Source: an uncultured Spirochaetia bacterium (GTDB lineage Bacteria > Spirochaetota > Brachyspiria > Brachyspirales > Brachyspiraceae). Taken from it: a stretch of DNA of 35,079 nucleotides. Positions within the stretch are counted from its first letter, which is position 1; each line of letters opens with the position of its first letter. A program made the translations under genes and the position numbers. Below are positions 1 through 8,184 of the stretch, piece by piece. The DNA lies in the NCBI GenBank assembly GCA_947040495.1, contig CAMRBQ010000016.1, positions 1 through 35,079 on the forward strand. The letters are read 5' to 3'. Below the pieces are notes generated by a model. The model was not told the origin of the DNA. It saw only the letters and a program-made list of their open reading frames with translations, and ran no database searches.

Positions 1-1
1 T

Positions 2-70
2 TTTAATGACATAAAAGAAGGCGATATCCTTGAAGTCTATAAAACAGAAGAAGTAGCACAAGAACTATAG
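2..70 (+). CDS. infB: Translation initiation factor IF-2, C-terminal end (partial)
   Basis: Only the last 22 codons are in the window; the gene enters from the left edge and stops at TAG (68-70). The residues read FNDIKEGDILEVYKTEEVAQ plus two more. This matches the usual IF-2 ending, where a 'N-D-[IV]-K-x-G-D-[IV]-[IL]-E' strand in domain 4 is followed by a short acidic tail. IF-2 brings formyl-Met-tRNA to the 30S subunit and is a cytoplasmic GTPase. The call rests on this short tail alone, so another translation-factor-like beta-barrel cannot be excluded. Confidence 0.6.
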   Translation, partial: FNDIKEGDILEVYKTEEVAQEL

Positions 71-119
71 TTTTATATTACAGAAATATCTATTATTTTT
101 TAAATGTTTATATATAATT

Positions 120-698
120 TTGTATAAAATATTTGAGGTTTATATTGATACTTATAATAATTTAAAAATAAATATACTTAATGATTTATTAACTAAATAT
201 AATATCCAATCTATAAAAAACAAAGGGCTTACCCCCTATAGTTTAGCATATTCTAACAATTTACAGTTAAGCTCTTTTGAATATCCTAATAAACAACAGA
301 TCGATACTGTTACTATATTTCAGTCATGGGCTAAGTCAAATGCCAATAAAATAAAAAAAGATGGCAAAAAAACATGCAAATCTTTTATAAAAATATATTC
401 TCTTTCTAATGGTGGCACTGCTGCAACTACAAAAAATAAAAATATGCTCCATAAATGTGATGTATATTTACCTTTGACTTGTTTTAATAATATGAAGTCT
501 TGTACTAGTTTTGAAGCATTGCCAAATAAACAAGGATATGGTATTGTCTTTTTAAAAGAACATATTATGCTATATAACTTATTTTATTTTACAATTGATT
601 GGGAAAAAGAGGCTTTTTTATCTACTAACTCAGCATTAAATCTTAGCTTTAGTAGTATTGAAAAAGCTGTCATTAAACATGGAATAGTTGATAGTTAA
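120..698 (+). CDS. Hypothetical protein, unrecognised, TTG start
   Basis: An open frame of 192 codons begins 49 bases after the infB stop and ends at TAA 698. I do not recognise a family. The predicted protein is basic, has no signal peptide or membrane helix, and has a polar middle (around residues 75-115, rich in K, N, S, T) followed by a more hydrophobic aromatic stretch (residues 140-165). There is no in-frame ATG before residue 109. The start must be TTG at 120 or a non-standard codon, because an ATG at 104 is in another frame and stops after seven codons. No good ribosome site precedes 120. A decayed gene or a gene with a 5' frameshift is therefore possible. Confidence 0.4.
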   Translation: MYKIFEVYIDTYNNLKINILNDLLTKYNIQSIKNKGLTPYSLAYSNNLQLSSFEYPNKQQIDTVTIFQSWAKSNANKIKKDGKKTCKSFIKIYSLSNGGTAATTKNKNMLHKCDVYLPLTCFNNMKSCTSFEALPNKQGYGIVFLKEHIMLYNLFYFTIDWEKEAFLSTNSALNLSFSSIEKAVIKHGIVDS

Positions 699-780
699 AA
701 AAAATTAGAAAATATTTTTTATATTAGACATATTTTTTGGTTATATTATTATAGTAATGATTAATTTTTAAGGAAAAATA

Positions 781-1803
781 ATGAAAAAAGAATTAGATAA
801 AAGCAGAGTAGTGCAAGGCGTTGGCGGACAAGCGGTTATTGAAGGCATAATGCTTAGAAATAAAACAGATTATGTGGTTGCTGTAAGAAAGCCCGACAAA
901 TCACTTACATATATAAAAAAGCCTGTTAAAGAAAATAAGAACCCAATGAGTAAATGGATATTTATAAGGGGAATTATCAATTTATTTTCAATGGTAAAGA
1001 TGGGATATTCAACACTTGTTTATTCTGCAAATGCCTCGCTTCAAGAAGGTGAAAAAAAAGAAGAGATAAGCCCATTGGGTATGACAATTTCTATGGTTAT
1101 CTCATTAGTATTTGCTGTGGGTATTTTTGTTATACTGCCATATGTTACAACAAGTCTTCTAGGAATAGATGAAAAAAGCTCTCCTGTAGCATTTAATATG
1201 CTTAGAGGGGCGATAAAGCTTTTAATATTTATTTTATACTTATTTTGTATGCATTTTTTCAAAGACATTAGACGTGTGTTTGAATATCATGGTGCTGAGC
1301 ATATGGTTGTAAATGCATTTGAACATGGTGAAGAGCCTAATAAAGAAAATATAAAAAAATATACAACTATACATCCAAGATGTGGAACTACATTTTTATT
1401 TTTGGTTCTTAGTATTTCTATAATTTTATATATGTTTACAAGTTATTTTGTATATAATATAGTTTATGCTAATGGTGCTCCTTCAGAAATAATAGCAAGG
1501 ACTACTGTTGTAGCATTTAATATAATGCTTTTGCCACTAGTATCTGGGATATCATATGAGCTATTAAGACTTGGCTTTAGATTTGGTAGCTTTCCACTTG
1601 TACGTATTATAATATTACCGGGGCTTCTACTACAAAAGATAACAACAAAACGGCCAGATGATGAAGAGATAGAGGTTGCATTATTTGCTCTGAATAGGCT
1701 CTTGGATAGTTCTGTAGCCTATAAAAATGAAGATGATGATGATATGATGTCTGAAAAAATAGATGATACTGAAAAAGATATTATACCTGAAGATAAAAAA
1801 TAG
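781..1803 (+). CDS. DUF1385 family multi-pass membrane protein (YqhQ-like)
   Basis: 340 residues, ATG start with AAGGA at 770-774. Family hallmarks are present in order: GGQAVIEGIMLR (residues 15-26), the histidine motif EYHGAEH (168-174), and HPRCGTTF (198-205). Hydrophobic segments around residues 103-126, 143-162, 205-230 and 242-262 are probable membrane helices. The last 45 residues are acidic and soluble (run of D at about 317-321). The conserved His/Cys residues on cytoplasmic loops suggest a metal site. The biochemical role of DUF1385 proteins is not established, though they are widespread in Firmicutes, spirochaetes and others. It lies downstream of infB with the same direction, but with a hypothetical ORF between. 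Confidence 0.85.
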   Translation: MKKELDKSRVVQGVGGQAVIEGIMLRNKTDYVVAVRKPDKSLTYIKKPVKENKNPMSKWIFIRGIINLFSMVKMGYSTLVYSANASLQEGEKKEEISPLGMTISMVISLVFAVGIFVILPYVTTSLLGIDEKSSPVAFNMLRGAIKLLIFILYLFCMHFFKDIRRVFEYHGAEHMVVNAFEHGEEPNKENIKKYTTIHPRCGTTFLFLVLSISIILYMFTSYFVYNIVYANGAPSEIIARTTVVAFNIMLLPLVSGISYELLRLGFRFGSFPLVRIIILPGLLLQKITTKRPDDEEIEVALFALNRLLDSSVAYKNEDDDDMMSEKIDDTEKDIIPEDKK

Positions 1804-1833
1804 CTAATAAAAATCATTATAGAAAAATATTTA

Positions 1834-2274
1834 TTAACTAATAATATCTTTATTCATTATTATAGCTGATTTGTTGTAATTGTAATAATTATGTCTTATA
1901 GATATTTCTACAAAATTATTTTTTTTATAAAATTTTATAGCATTAGAATTATCCTCATGTACTTCCAAATATATATGAGATACATTTTTTTTAATAATAA
2001 TATCTATAGAATTATTAAGCAAAATTTGAGCAAAGCCTTGTCTTTGATGCTTTTCTGATATTATTAAATCTATAATTTCAGATTCATCTTCTATTACTGA
2101 TATGATAATAAAACCTAACATTATATTATCATCATGTATAGCTAGGCATGTATAAATAGGGCTTTCTAAATAAAAATAAATATTATTTTCATTTAATTGA
2201 ATATATTCACTTTGATTTGATATCAAAAGAATGGCTTCTACATCTTTCTCTTTAATATTGTCTATATATATCAT
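1834..2274 (-). CDS. GNAT acetyltransferase, RimI-like
   Basis: The GNAT fold is clear: N-terminal strand MIYIDNIKEKDVEAI, then the acetyl-CoA signature EKHQRQGFAQILL (the R/Q-x-x-G-x-A/G pyrophosphate loop), then the C-terminal HEDNSNAIKFYKKNNF. This matches RimI, which acetylates the N-terminus of ribosomal protein S18, but small GNATs have many substrates. An open frame extends up to GTG at 2358. I prefer ATG at 2274 (146 residues, like E. coli RimI at 148), because it is preceded by AGAG at a usable distance and lines up with the start of the broken paralogue at 3755. It converges with the DUF1385 gene. A 125-bp part of the gene is duplicated at 3577-3701. Confidence 0.78.
   Translation of the reverse strand: MIYIDNIKEKDVEAILLISNQSEYIQLNENNIYFYLESPIYTCLAIHDDNIMLGFIIISVIEDESEIIDLIISEKHQRQGFAQILLNNSIDIIIKKNVSHIYLEVHEDNSNAIKFYKKNNFVEISIRHNYYNYNKSAIIMNKDIIS
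2096..2220. repeat. 125-bp direct repeat, copy 1 (inside rimI-like gene)
   Basis: Matches 3577-3701 in the same orientation at a constant offset of 1481 bases, with four mismatches by eye. It encodes the middle of the GNAT domain up to the G-F-I-I-I-S strand. Confidence 0.9.
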
Positions 2275-2338
2275 TTTATAATACTCTATACTTTTTGATT
2301 TCATGCTAACTAACTTTTTTAATTTTGTCAATAACTCA

Positions 2339-2428
2339 TCAATTTTTTGTGTATCCACTTTGCTTTATAGTTGGTAATGCTACACCCAACGTATACAATT
2401 TTTTATATACTTTCGATTTTTTCAGCAT
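2339..2428 (-). CDS. Short ORF (29 aa) upstream of the rimI-like gene
   Basis: ATG at 2428, TGA at 2339-2341; 29 residues, begins MLKKSKVYKKLYTLG. A purine-rich AAGGGGG lies about 8 bases upstream (2437-2443), a strong ribosome site for this AT-rich DNA. It is very basic at the N-terminus with no recognised motif. It may be a leader peptide, or the start of an older gene now joined to the GTG-extended rimI frame by a one-base frameshift (its end overlaps the GTG at 2358). Low confidence as a real gene. Confidence 0.25.
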   Translation of the reverse strand: MLKKSKVYKKLYTLGVALPTIKQSGYTKN

Positions 2429-2460
2429 AATTTATACCCCCTTTTCTAATTTTGACAACA

Positions 2461-2490
2461 AGAAAGGACGTAAATTAATCCGTCCTTTCT
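2461..2490. repeat. Perfect 10-bp inverted repeat (hairpin)
   Basis: AGAAAGGACG at 2461-2470 and CGTCCTTTCT at 2481-2490, loop of 10 bases. It is unusually G+C-rich for its surroundings. It lies downstream of the nucleotidyltransferase (minus strand), where a terminator would be expected, but only a weak T-rich tail follows on either strand. It may be a weak terminator or one end of a vanished element. Confidence 0.6.
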
Positions 2491-2576
2491 ATGCTATTTA
2501 ATTGTTTTATTATTGAAATTTTACTGGTGCTTATTGATTTTGATGTTAGATAAGATTATGGTTATTTGGTTTATAA

Positions 2577-3365
2577 TTACCACTCTGCAATAACAGGTCT
2601 TTTTTTATACCACCATAATTCATTATCATCAATAAATCTTGTTAAAACTTCGTCATAATTTTCAGGCGGAGTGTAGTCAATAAAATTTAACACCGTATTA
2701 ACAAAATCATTTTTAGTAGTTTCTGTTGGTGTTGATATAAAATTATTTGTTAACGCGATTATATTTTTAGGTTTATTGCTTAAATTTTCAACGGTAGATA
2801 ATAGAGATTTATGACATGGAAATAATACTTCATTGTTTTGAAGCATTAGACGTAACCCAAACAAAACAATATCACTGCAAACTTTTACCCTAAGATAAGG
2901 ATTTTTATTAGAAACGCTCCAAAAATAACCATAATTCAAATTAAAAGCACTGTAAAAAGAAAGCATCTTCTCTGTTTTTGCTTTTATTTGAAACTTTGGT
3001 ATCTCGGATATTAGCTTTTTAACTTCATTGTTATTACCAAAAATATATTTTGAACAAGCAAATGCATTTCTTGAAGGTTCACTACCGTTTATTAAAAGCT
3101 GTTTTAAATATTTTATCGTAGAGTATTTTACGTCAAAATAGCCATTTTCATAAGTGCAATATCCAAAAATACATTCAGATAATTTCTTTTCTTTTTCAAG
3201 GATATTATATTTTTCCTCGGTAACTATAATTAAAGCATCTATATCGGAGTCTATTCGTTCACAGTCTTTTGCAATTGAACCACCTAATATAATTGCAATA
3301 ATATTTTCATCTTCTTTAAAATAACTAATTAAATTTTCAATTGATTCTTTATGATGTTTTAACAT
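2577..3365 (-). CDS. Nucleotidyltransferase-fold protein (aminoglycoside-adenylyltransferase-like)
   Basis: 262 residues from ATG at 3365, chosen because a perfect AGGAGG (3372-3377) precedes it by 6 bases; the frame stays open to TTG 3413 but without a ribosome site. The nucleotidyltransferase signature is near the N-terminus: GGS (28-30) followed by D-S-D-I-D (39-43), which supplies the metal-binding aspartates. The remaining helical C-terminal half resembles the substrate-binding domain of antibiotic or small-molecule nucleotidyltransferases (DUF4037-like or ANT-like). Substrate is unknown. It sits in a patch with duplicated acetyltransferase sequence and remnants, which suggests accessory DNA. 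Orphan NTases of this kind are often transferred with resistance-like genes, but nothing here proves a resistance function. Confidence 0.7.
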   Translation of the reverse strand: MLKHHKESIENLISYFKEDENIIAIILGGSIAKDCERIDSDIDALIIVTEEKYNILEKEKKLSECIFGYCTYENGYFDVKYSTIKYLKQLLINGSEPSRNAFACSKYIFGNNNEVKKLISEIPKFQIKAKTEKMLSFYSAFNLNYGYFWSVSNKNPYLRVKVCSDIVLFGLRLMLQNNEVLFPCHKSLLSTVENLSNKPKNIIALTNNFISTPTETTKNDFVNTVLNFIDYTPPENYDEVLTRFIDDNELWWYKKRPVIAEW

Positions 3366-3390
3366 TGTTATCCTCCTCATTATATCTATT

Positions 3391-3543
3391 TTATGGCATT
3401 CCACTAAATCCAAATAATCGTATTAACACTTGATACTTAGGGTCAAAATCATAGCCCATTCTTATTTCAGCAGAATACAATTCCATAAAGAATGCCTTTC
3501 TAATCTTTATAAAAACCTTTTCCTTCTTCATATACATTGTCAT
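3391..3543 (-). other. Gene remnant or short ORF (50 codons)
   Basis: Frame from ATG 3543 to TAA 3391-3393, 50 residues, ending with RMGYDFDPKYQVLIRLFGFS plus three residues. No ribosome site precedes the ATG and the frame runs back without ATG into the repeat, so I read it as the tail of a lost gene. In another frame of the same strand the stretch HDNVYEEGKGFYKD resembles the C-terminal part of a GNAT protein but meets a stop at once. Confidence 0.25.
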
Positions 3544-3755
3544 GGAGTGAGAGATATTAGAATAGGTAAGCCTAATACTGATATTATAATAAAACCTAAC
3601 ATTATATTATCATCATGTATAGCTAGGCATGTATAGATAGGGCTTTCTAAATCAAAATAAATATTATTTTCATTTAATTGAATATATTTACTTTGATTTG
3701 AAATGCAAATTATAGATTCTATGTCTTTTTCTTCAATATTTTCTATATGTAGCAC
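3540..3755 (-). pseudogene. Truncated RimI-like acetyltransferase paralogue
   Basis: The frame starts at GTG 3755 with GAGG eight bases upstream and encodes a GNAT N-terminal half (begins MLHIENIEEKDIESI if GTG is read as Met). This is homologous to the intact gene at 1834-2274. Homology stops abruptly after the G-F-I-I-I-S-V strand (around base 3576). Eleven unrelated residues follow before the stop. The acetyl-CoA loop and C-terminal half are missing, so it cannot be an active acetyltransferase. The N-terminal part differs clearly from the intact copy while the next 125 bases are nearly identical, so the two copies have exchanged sequence or duplicated in steps. Confidence 0.8.
3577..3701. 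repeat. 125-bp direct repeat, copy 2 (inside broken paralogue)
   Basis: Second copy of the repeat at 2096-2220; four mismatches over 125 bases. Sequence on both sides is much less similar or unrelated. Confidence 0.9.
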
Positions 3756-3962
3756 TTTATAGTCCTCATAATAATATTTAAAAGTATTAATAAAAATAAA
3801 TATTATATATTTAATTTATTTTATTATATTTTCTATAATAAAGTACGATACAATAATATTCAAGATATAATTTATATAATGCATTTTTAACTAATATAGA
3901 TATTGTATTTTTTTATAAATTATGGTATGAATTACAATCAATTTTAAACATAAGGCAGTGAA
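3756..3962. other. AT-rich intergenic region before galK-like gene
   Basis: 207 bases of nearly pure A+T between the broken acetyltransferase (minus) and the galK-like gene (plus). I see no gene. TTGTAT at 3903-3908 and TATGAA 17 bases further on could form a weak promoter for the galK-like gene, and AAGG at 3952-3955 is its ribosome site. Confidence 0.4.
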
Positions 3963-5144
3963 ATGATACCAAGGATATACCAAAAAATAGTTACACGTTT
4001 TAGAGATATATATGGACCTAAGGGTGAGGCTAAGTTGTTTTTTGCTCCAGGACGTATAACTATGATGGGCGAGCATATCGACTATAATGGTGGTAATATA
4101 TTAAGTTGTGCTGTAGAACGAGGCACTTATATAGTAGCTAGAAAAAGAAATGACCGCAAGGTTAATGTCTATGCCCATAGTCAAAAGGCTAAGAAAAGTA
4201 TTTTACTCGACAACATAGAATCTGCTACTGAGGATATGTGGATAAAATGCATCAAAGGTGTTTTATTTACGCTACTTGAGGACAAACATGATATATCTGG
4301 AGTGGACATCTATCTTTATGGCGACCTTCCATACAATACATCATTAGCATCAAGCAGCTCATTATGTGCTTGTTTTTTACTAGCAACATTATCTACAAAT
4401 AATATTAAGATTGAAGATAAACTAGAATTAGCAAATTTATCATATAGATCTGAAATACAGTTCGCATCACATAAAACATCAATAAATAATTATATATCTA
4501 TATTTGCCTCCATGAAATCACATTTAACTCTATACAATTCACAAACTTCTGAGATACAACATATCCCATTTAATTTTAATGAGCATAGCCTTGTTGTTAT
4601 AAATAGCAATAAAAAGCGTAGTATAGCTGATGGCGAATATAACTCTAGAAAAAAAGAATGTATTAATGCACTCAAAAAACTTAAAGAAGGAAAGCCTAAT
4701 ATAAATTTTATATGCGACCTTTCAAGTAAAGATACGAGCCTTATAGAAAGTAGCCTTACACCAAAAGAACAAAAACGTGTTATCTATGCTATTGAAGAGA
4801 ATGAACGTGTTAAAAATGCTGTAAAATATATTGAAAAAGAAAAAATAAAAGATTTAGCGAGCCTATTAACAGAAAGTCATAATGGCTTACGTTCAAAATA
4901 TGAGGTAAGCTCTGCTGAATTAGATATAATAGTAGAAGAATGCCTTGCAATGCCATATGTATTTGGTGCAAAGATGATTGGGCTTGGCTTTGGTGGAGGT
5001 GTATTGTCATTTATTAAAAAAGAGATGGCAGAAGAATTTATAGAAACACTTTACATCAAATATAAAGAACAAACACATAGAGATGCTGACGTTTATATAC
5101 TAAAGCCATCTGATGGTGCTAGAATCATACAAATAGATGATTAG
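3963..5144 (+). CDS. Galactokinase-family (GHMP) protein with altered active site
   Basis: 393 residues, the usual galactokinase length. Motif 1 is intact: APGRITMMGEHIDYNGG (residues 28-44), with the catalytic Arg (R31) and sugar-binding E37, H38 and D40. The C-terminal motif MIGLGFGGGVLSFI also fits. Two key elements are changed. The ATP phosphate loop, normally P-x-G-x-G-L-S-S-S, reads PYNTSLASSSS (123-133), losing its glycines. The catalytic-base motif, normally G-I-M-D-Q, reads T-S-I-N-N (172-176), with Asn175 where the essential Asp should be. It may bind galactose or another sugar without phosphorylating it (compare yeast Gal3, a galactokinase paralogue used as a sensor), or have a weak or new activity. 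There are no other galactose genes nearby. Confidence 0.75.
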   Translation: MIPRIYQKIVTRFRDIYGPKGEAKLFFAPGRITMMGEHIDYNGGNILSCAVERGTYIVARKRNDRKVNVYAHSQKAKKSILLDNIESATEDMWIKCIKGVLFTLLEDKHDISGVDIYLYGDLPYNTSLASSSSLCACFLLATLSTNNIKIEDKLELANLSYRSEIQFASHKTSINNYISIFASMKSHLTLYNSQTSEIQHIPFNFNEHSLVVINSNKKRSIADGEYNSRKKECINALKKLKEGKPNINFICDLSSKDTSLIESSLTPKEQKRVIYAIEENERVKNAVKYIEKEKIKDLASLLTESHNGLRSKYEVSSAELDIIVEECLAMPYVFGAKMIGLGFGGGVLSFIKKEMAEEFIETLYIKYKEQTHRDADVYILKPSDGARIIQIDD

Positions 5145-5176
5145 AATAATGTTTCTACAAATCAGGAGTTAATATA

Positions 5177-5451
5177 ATGGATAAGGAATATCAAGAAATA
5201 AAAGATTTACTTTCTGAATATGAAGAAATGTTTGATAAAGACCCTAATGCTGCCTTAAAAAAATGATAGATTTATATGAGAAAGTAAATGGTATTGTGGG
5301 AATTCATGACATAATAGACTCTATAGATATATGGCTTTATGAAAAGATGAATGATGATATTGCAAAATATTTGCAAATTAAAATTACAAAAAATAATGAT
5401 TTGAACAAAGTTTATTCTAGTTGGCTACCAAGGGCAGATGAATCAAACTAG
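5177..5451 (+). CDS. Small protein gene split at an A-AAA-AAA slippery site
   Basis: ATG at 5177 with AGGAG at 5164-5168 opens a 29-codon frame (MDKEYQEIKDLLSEYEEMFD...NAALKK) that ends at TGA 5264-5266. A second frame begins with ATG at 5263, overlapping the stop (ATGA), and runs 62 codons to 5451. The junction reads TTA AAA AAA TGA. The heptamer A-AAA-AAA immediately before the stop is a classic -1 frameshift signal, and a -1 slip gives a continuous 91-residue protein. The first half is acidic and helical; the second half continues as a helical small protein. No family recognised. It could be programmed frameshifting, a phase-variable tract, two coupled genes, or a plain mutation. It follows the galK-like gene by 32 bases in the same direction. 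Confidence 0.5.
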
Positions 5452-5492
5452 CATCTCAGTACAATGATACAGATAGATGAATAGTTAATGTT

Positions 5493-7076
5493 TTAATCTA
5501 CATTTTTGAGATTTAAATATATCCTAGTTTCTATTGTTGTTATATTTTTACTTAATTTTACCCCAGCCAATATATATTCAGGGTAGCTCCAATCTTCAAT
5601 ATCGCTATCTAGTTGTTTTAATATCCTGCCTGTATTCTTAAAATTAGATTCAAATAAATAATTTTTATCGCTTGTATTTATTTGGTTTTTTTTAAAACAA
5701 TAAGATATTGTTCTTTTATCTTTATAGCTATCTATTGAAATCTTCAAAGCTTCTTGTGTTTTTGAAAATAAAAATACATCATCTATAAATGTATAGCTTA
5801 GTGAATTATTATTTTCTAATTTATAGGTGTATATAAATTGATTTTCATATGATATAGAGTTTTTTTCCATATTTGGGGATATTTTAAGCAACTCTACTTC
5901 TAACTCGGGTATGACAATTTCATCCCCAATAATATTTGCCGCAAGTATTGGATATATTTTATTATCACTATTTGTTATAAAGAAAATAGCACTTTCATTT
6001 ATAGGGCTATGTATAATATCACCAAGTTTATAGACAGTCCTAAATTCATCTATTGTATTTTTTAAAAGTGGTATAGTATTTATAATATTATACTTAGATA
6101 TATTCGTATATAAATAACTATTACCTATAGATAGCCCTAAATATAATGGTGAAGAAGATGGAACATAGTCTATAATTTTTTGTTTTATTTTATTAGGTTT
6201 TATATTATTGCTTTCAGAAATCATATGAATGTCTAAATCGATTTTTTCATAATCTAAGCTTATATATCCATATAATTTTGAAAATTTCATATCATCTAAA
6301 AAAGTATTTTCTTTGAAGTTAAAGATTTTTTTATACCCATCATAGTCAATATATAAGGACATATCGGGTGAAAACTTCGTTTCTATGTTTTTAAGCCCTA
6401 TTATTTTATCTATTTTAGATGTTTTTGAACCTAGAAAATCTAAAATCTTTTTTATATTCTCAATTTTTTCTGTAAATATTAATCTGCCCTTATAAATAGC
6501 AAAATATAAGACAATATTATTTTTTTCTTCCATACTCACAGAAACAACATCTATATCCTGATATTTACTACTATTAAGTATATATTTATTATCTAGTATT
6601 GTAACTTCTTCTGTCAGTATTTTTTTTATGGCAAAATTAGAAAAATGCCCAACATCAAACATAAAGTACCATTCACTATCTAATACTGTATTTACTTGAT
6701 TTGTACCCCAAAGCATTAAAGAGGCATTGCGTGAGAATAAATATTTACCCAAAATACCCACTGGAAAATCTTTATTAAGAAAATCATCTGTAAATACTTT
6801 AATATATTTGAGCATTATCGCAAAATTATACAAAGATTTATCATGTACTATTTTATGTGTATATATTGAATTAACAATTTTTAATATACTATCATCTATA
6901 CTATTTACACTTAGATATAATATAGTATCTTTTGGTATATCAATTTTTGAAATATTTTTTTTATGTATGCCAACGGGTTTAAAACCGATAATTATCATGA
7001 ATATAGTTAACAGTATAATGGTCAGTGATATTTTCGTTAATGTGCGTATTCGCCTGCGTTTTCGTATACTTATCAT
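5493..7076 (-). CDS. Membrane-anchored exported protein, DUF3352-like
   Basis: 527 residues, ATG 7076 with AGG about 9 bases upstream. A basic N-terminus (KRRRIRTLTK) is followed by one membrane helix (about residues 14-34), placing the remaining ~490 residues outside the cytoplasmic membrane. The first strand after the helix, DIPKDTILYLSVNSID, resembles the opening of DUF3352-type proteins, but similarity is weak and I assign it with caution. The rest is rich in I, K, N, S and Y with alternating strand-like hydrophobic stretches and no catalytic motif visible. It converges with the small split gene and diverges from the acidic protein at 7176. Confidence 0.6.
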   Translation of the reverse strand: MISIRKRRRIRTLTKISLTIILLTIFMIIIGFKPVGIHKKNISKIDIPKDTILYLSVNSIDDSILKIVNSIYTHKIVHDKSLYNFAIMLKYIKVFTDDFLNKDFPVGILGKYLFSRNASLMLWGTNQVNTVLDSEWYFMFDVGHFSNFAIKKILTEEVTILDNKYILNSSKYQDIDVVSVSMEEKNNIVLYFAIYKGRLIFTEKIENIKKILDFLGSKTSKIDKIIGLKNIETKFSPDMSLYIDYDGYKKIFNFKENTFLDDMKFSKLYGYISLDYEKIDLDIHMISESNNIKPNKIKQKIIDYVPSSSPLYLGLSIGNSYLYTNISKYNIINTIPLLKNTIDEFRTVYKLGDIIHSPINESAIFFITNSDNKIYPILAANIIGDEIVIPELEVELLKISPNMEKNSISYENQFIYTYKLENNNSLSYTFIDDVFLFSKTQEALKISIDSYKDKRTISYCFKKNQINTSDKNYLFESNFKNTGRILKQLDSDIEDWSYPEYILAGVKLSKNITTIETRIYLNLKNVD

Positions 7077-7175
7077 TAATGTAAACCTAATATAACATAT
7101 TATGCCATGCTATATTGATTTATTATAAAGTGCAAGTTAAAATAGCCGAGCAATTATATTTTAGGATTAACTTTT

Positions 7176-8174
7176 ATGGAAGAAAATAACAACTTTGAAA
7201 ATGATTACGATATGGAAGATATGAGTGAAGTATTAGATGAGCCCGACAATAATGCCAATAATGATGACTATATTTTAGTTGCAAAGATTATATATAAATC
7301 ATCCGATACAACTACATATGGCGTTATATTACTATTTATTGATGTTTCTCAATCAAAAATTATTAATAAATATATTGCATTATCACATGATGAAAAATTT
7401 GTAGAACCTGTTAGCCTAAATTCTAATTACATTACTATAAAAAATACTATAAAAAATAAAATTAAGGATAATTTATTACCCATTAATTTTATTTCCGACC
7501 TTGAAACAAAATTATATGCAATATTCACAAAAAAATTCATAGATGTATTAAACTTATATCAAAAATCCGAATATAGAACAAATGTAGATAATAATGTAAG
7601 GATAATAGAACAAATCATAACAAAGGCTTTAGATGATGAAAATGCCATTATTTATACTGGCTTTGAAAGAGTTCATAAAGATTTAATAGATGATGATGAT
7701 GAGAATGATGAAGATATAGATAATGAAAATGACGAATCTCAAAATAAAGATGATTTGCTTAAAATTCAAAGTTCACTTGTATTATCACCTGTATACGGCA
7801 AACCAATAAATCAAATACTTGAAAATGATGTTATTATGATACGAGTAAGTAATAGTAGTGAAGAAGAAAAAAATATAAATACAATGTTTAAGGCTATAAC
7901 TAAAGATGGAAGAATAACTCCAATCCCTGCAACTGTTGTAAAAAGAATGAATAAAGGCAAAGAAGGTATTGTATTTATATTAAAAATTATAGATAATGTG
8001 TATTCTGTTGTAACAGAAACTGAACCTGTAAAGATACAATTATATGAAGATATGAAATTAAAAATGCTTAAAAATGAAAAAAAAGAACGTCTTATAAATA
8101 CAGTTCTTTTGGTATTAGGTCTGTCTGTATTTGTGCTTTCTGGTGTAATTATTTATTTTATAATAAACACATAA
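7176..8174 (+). CDS. Acidic tail-anchored membrane protein, unknown function
   Basis: 332 residues; ATG 7176 with AGGA 10 bases upstream. The first 31 residues and a block near 172-193 (rich in D, E, N) are strongly acidic. A single hydrophobic helix forms the C-terminus (about 308-330) after the basic KKER, so the protein is predicted to be cytoplasmic and anchored by its tail. No enzyme motif or known family is visible. It is followed after 10 bases by trkH and then by a TPR gene, so the three are probably one transcript. A regulatory or scaffold role for the potassium transporter is conceivable but not shown. Confidence 0.6.
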   Translation: MEENNNFENDYDMEDMSEVLDEPDNNANNDDYILVAKIIYKSSDTTTYGVILLFIDVSQSKIINKYIALSHDEKFVEPVSLNSNYITIKNTIKNKIKDNLLPINFISDLETKLYAIFTKKFIDVLNLYQKSEYRTNVDNNVRIIEQIITKALDDENAIIYTGFERVHKDLIDDDDENDEDIDNENDESQNKDDLLKIQSSLVLSPVYGKPINQILENDVIMIRVSNSSEEEKNINTMFKAITKDGRITPIPATVVKRMNKGKEGIVFILKIIDNVYSVVTETEPVKIQLYEDMKLKMLKNEKKERLINTVLLVLGLSVFVLSGVIIYFIINT

Positions 8175-8184
8175 CTGGATATTT

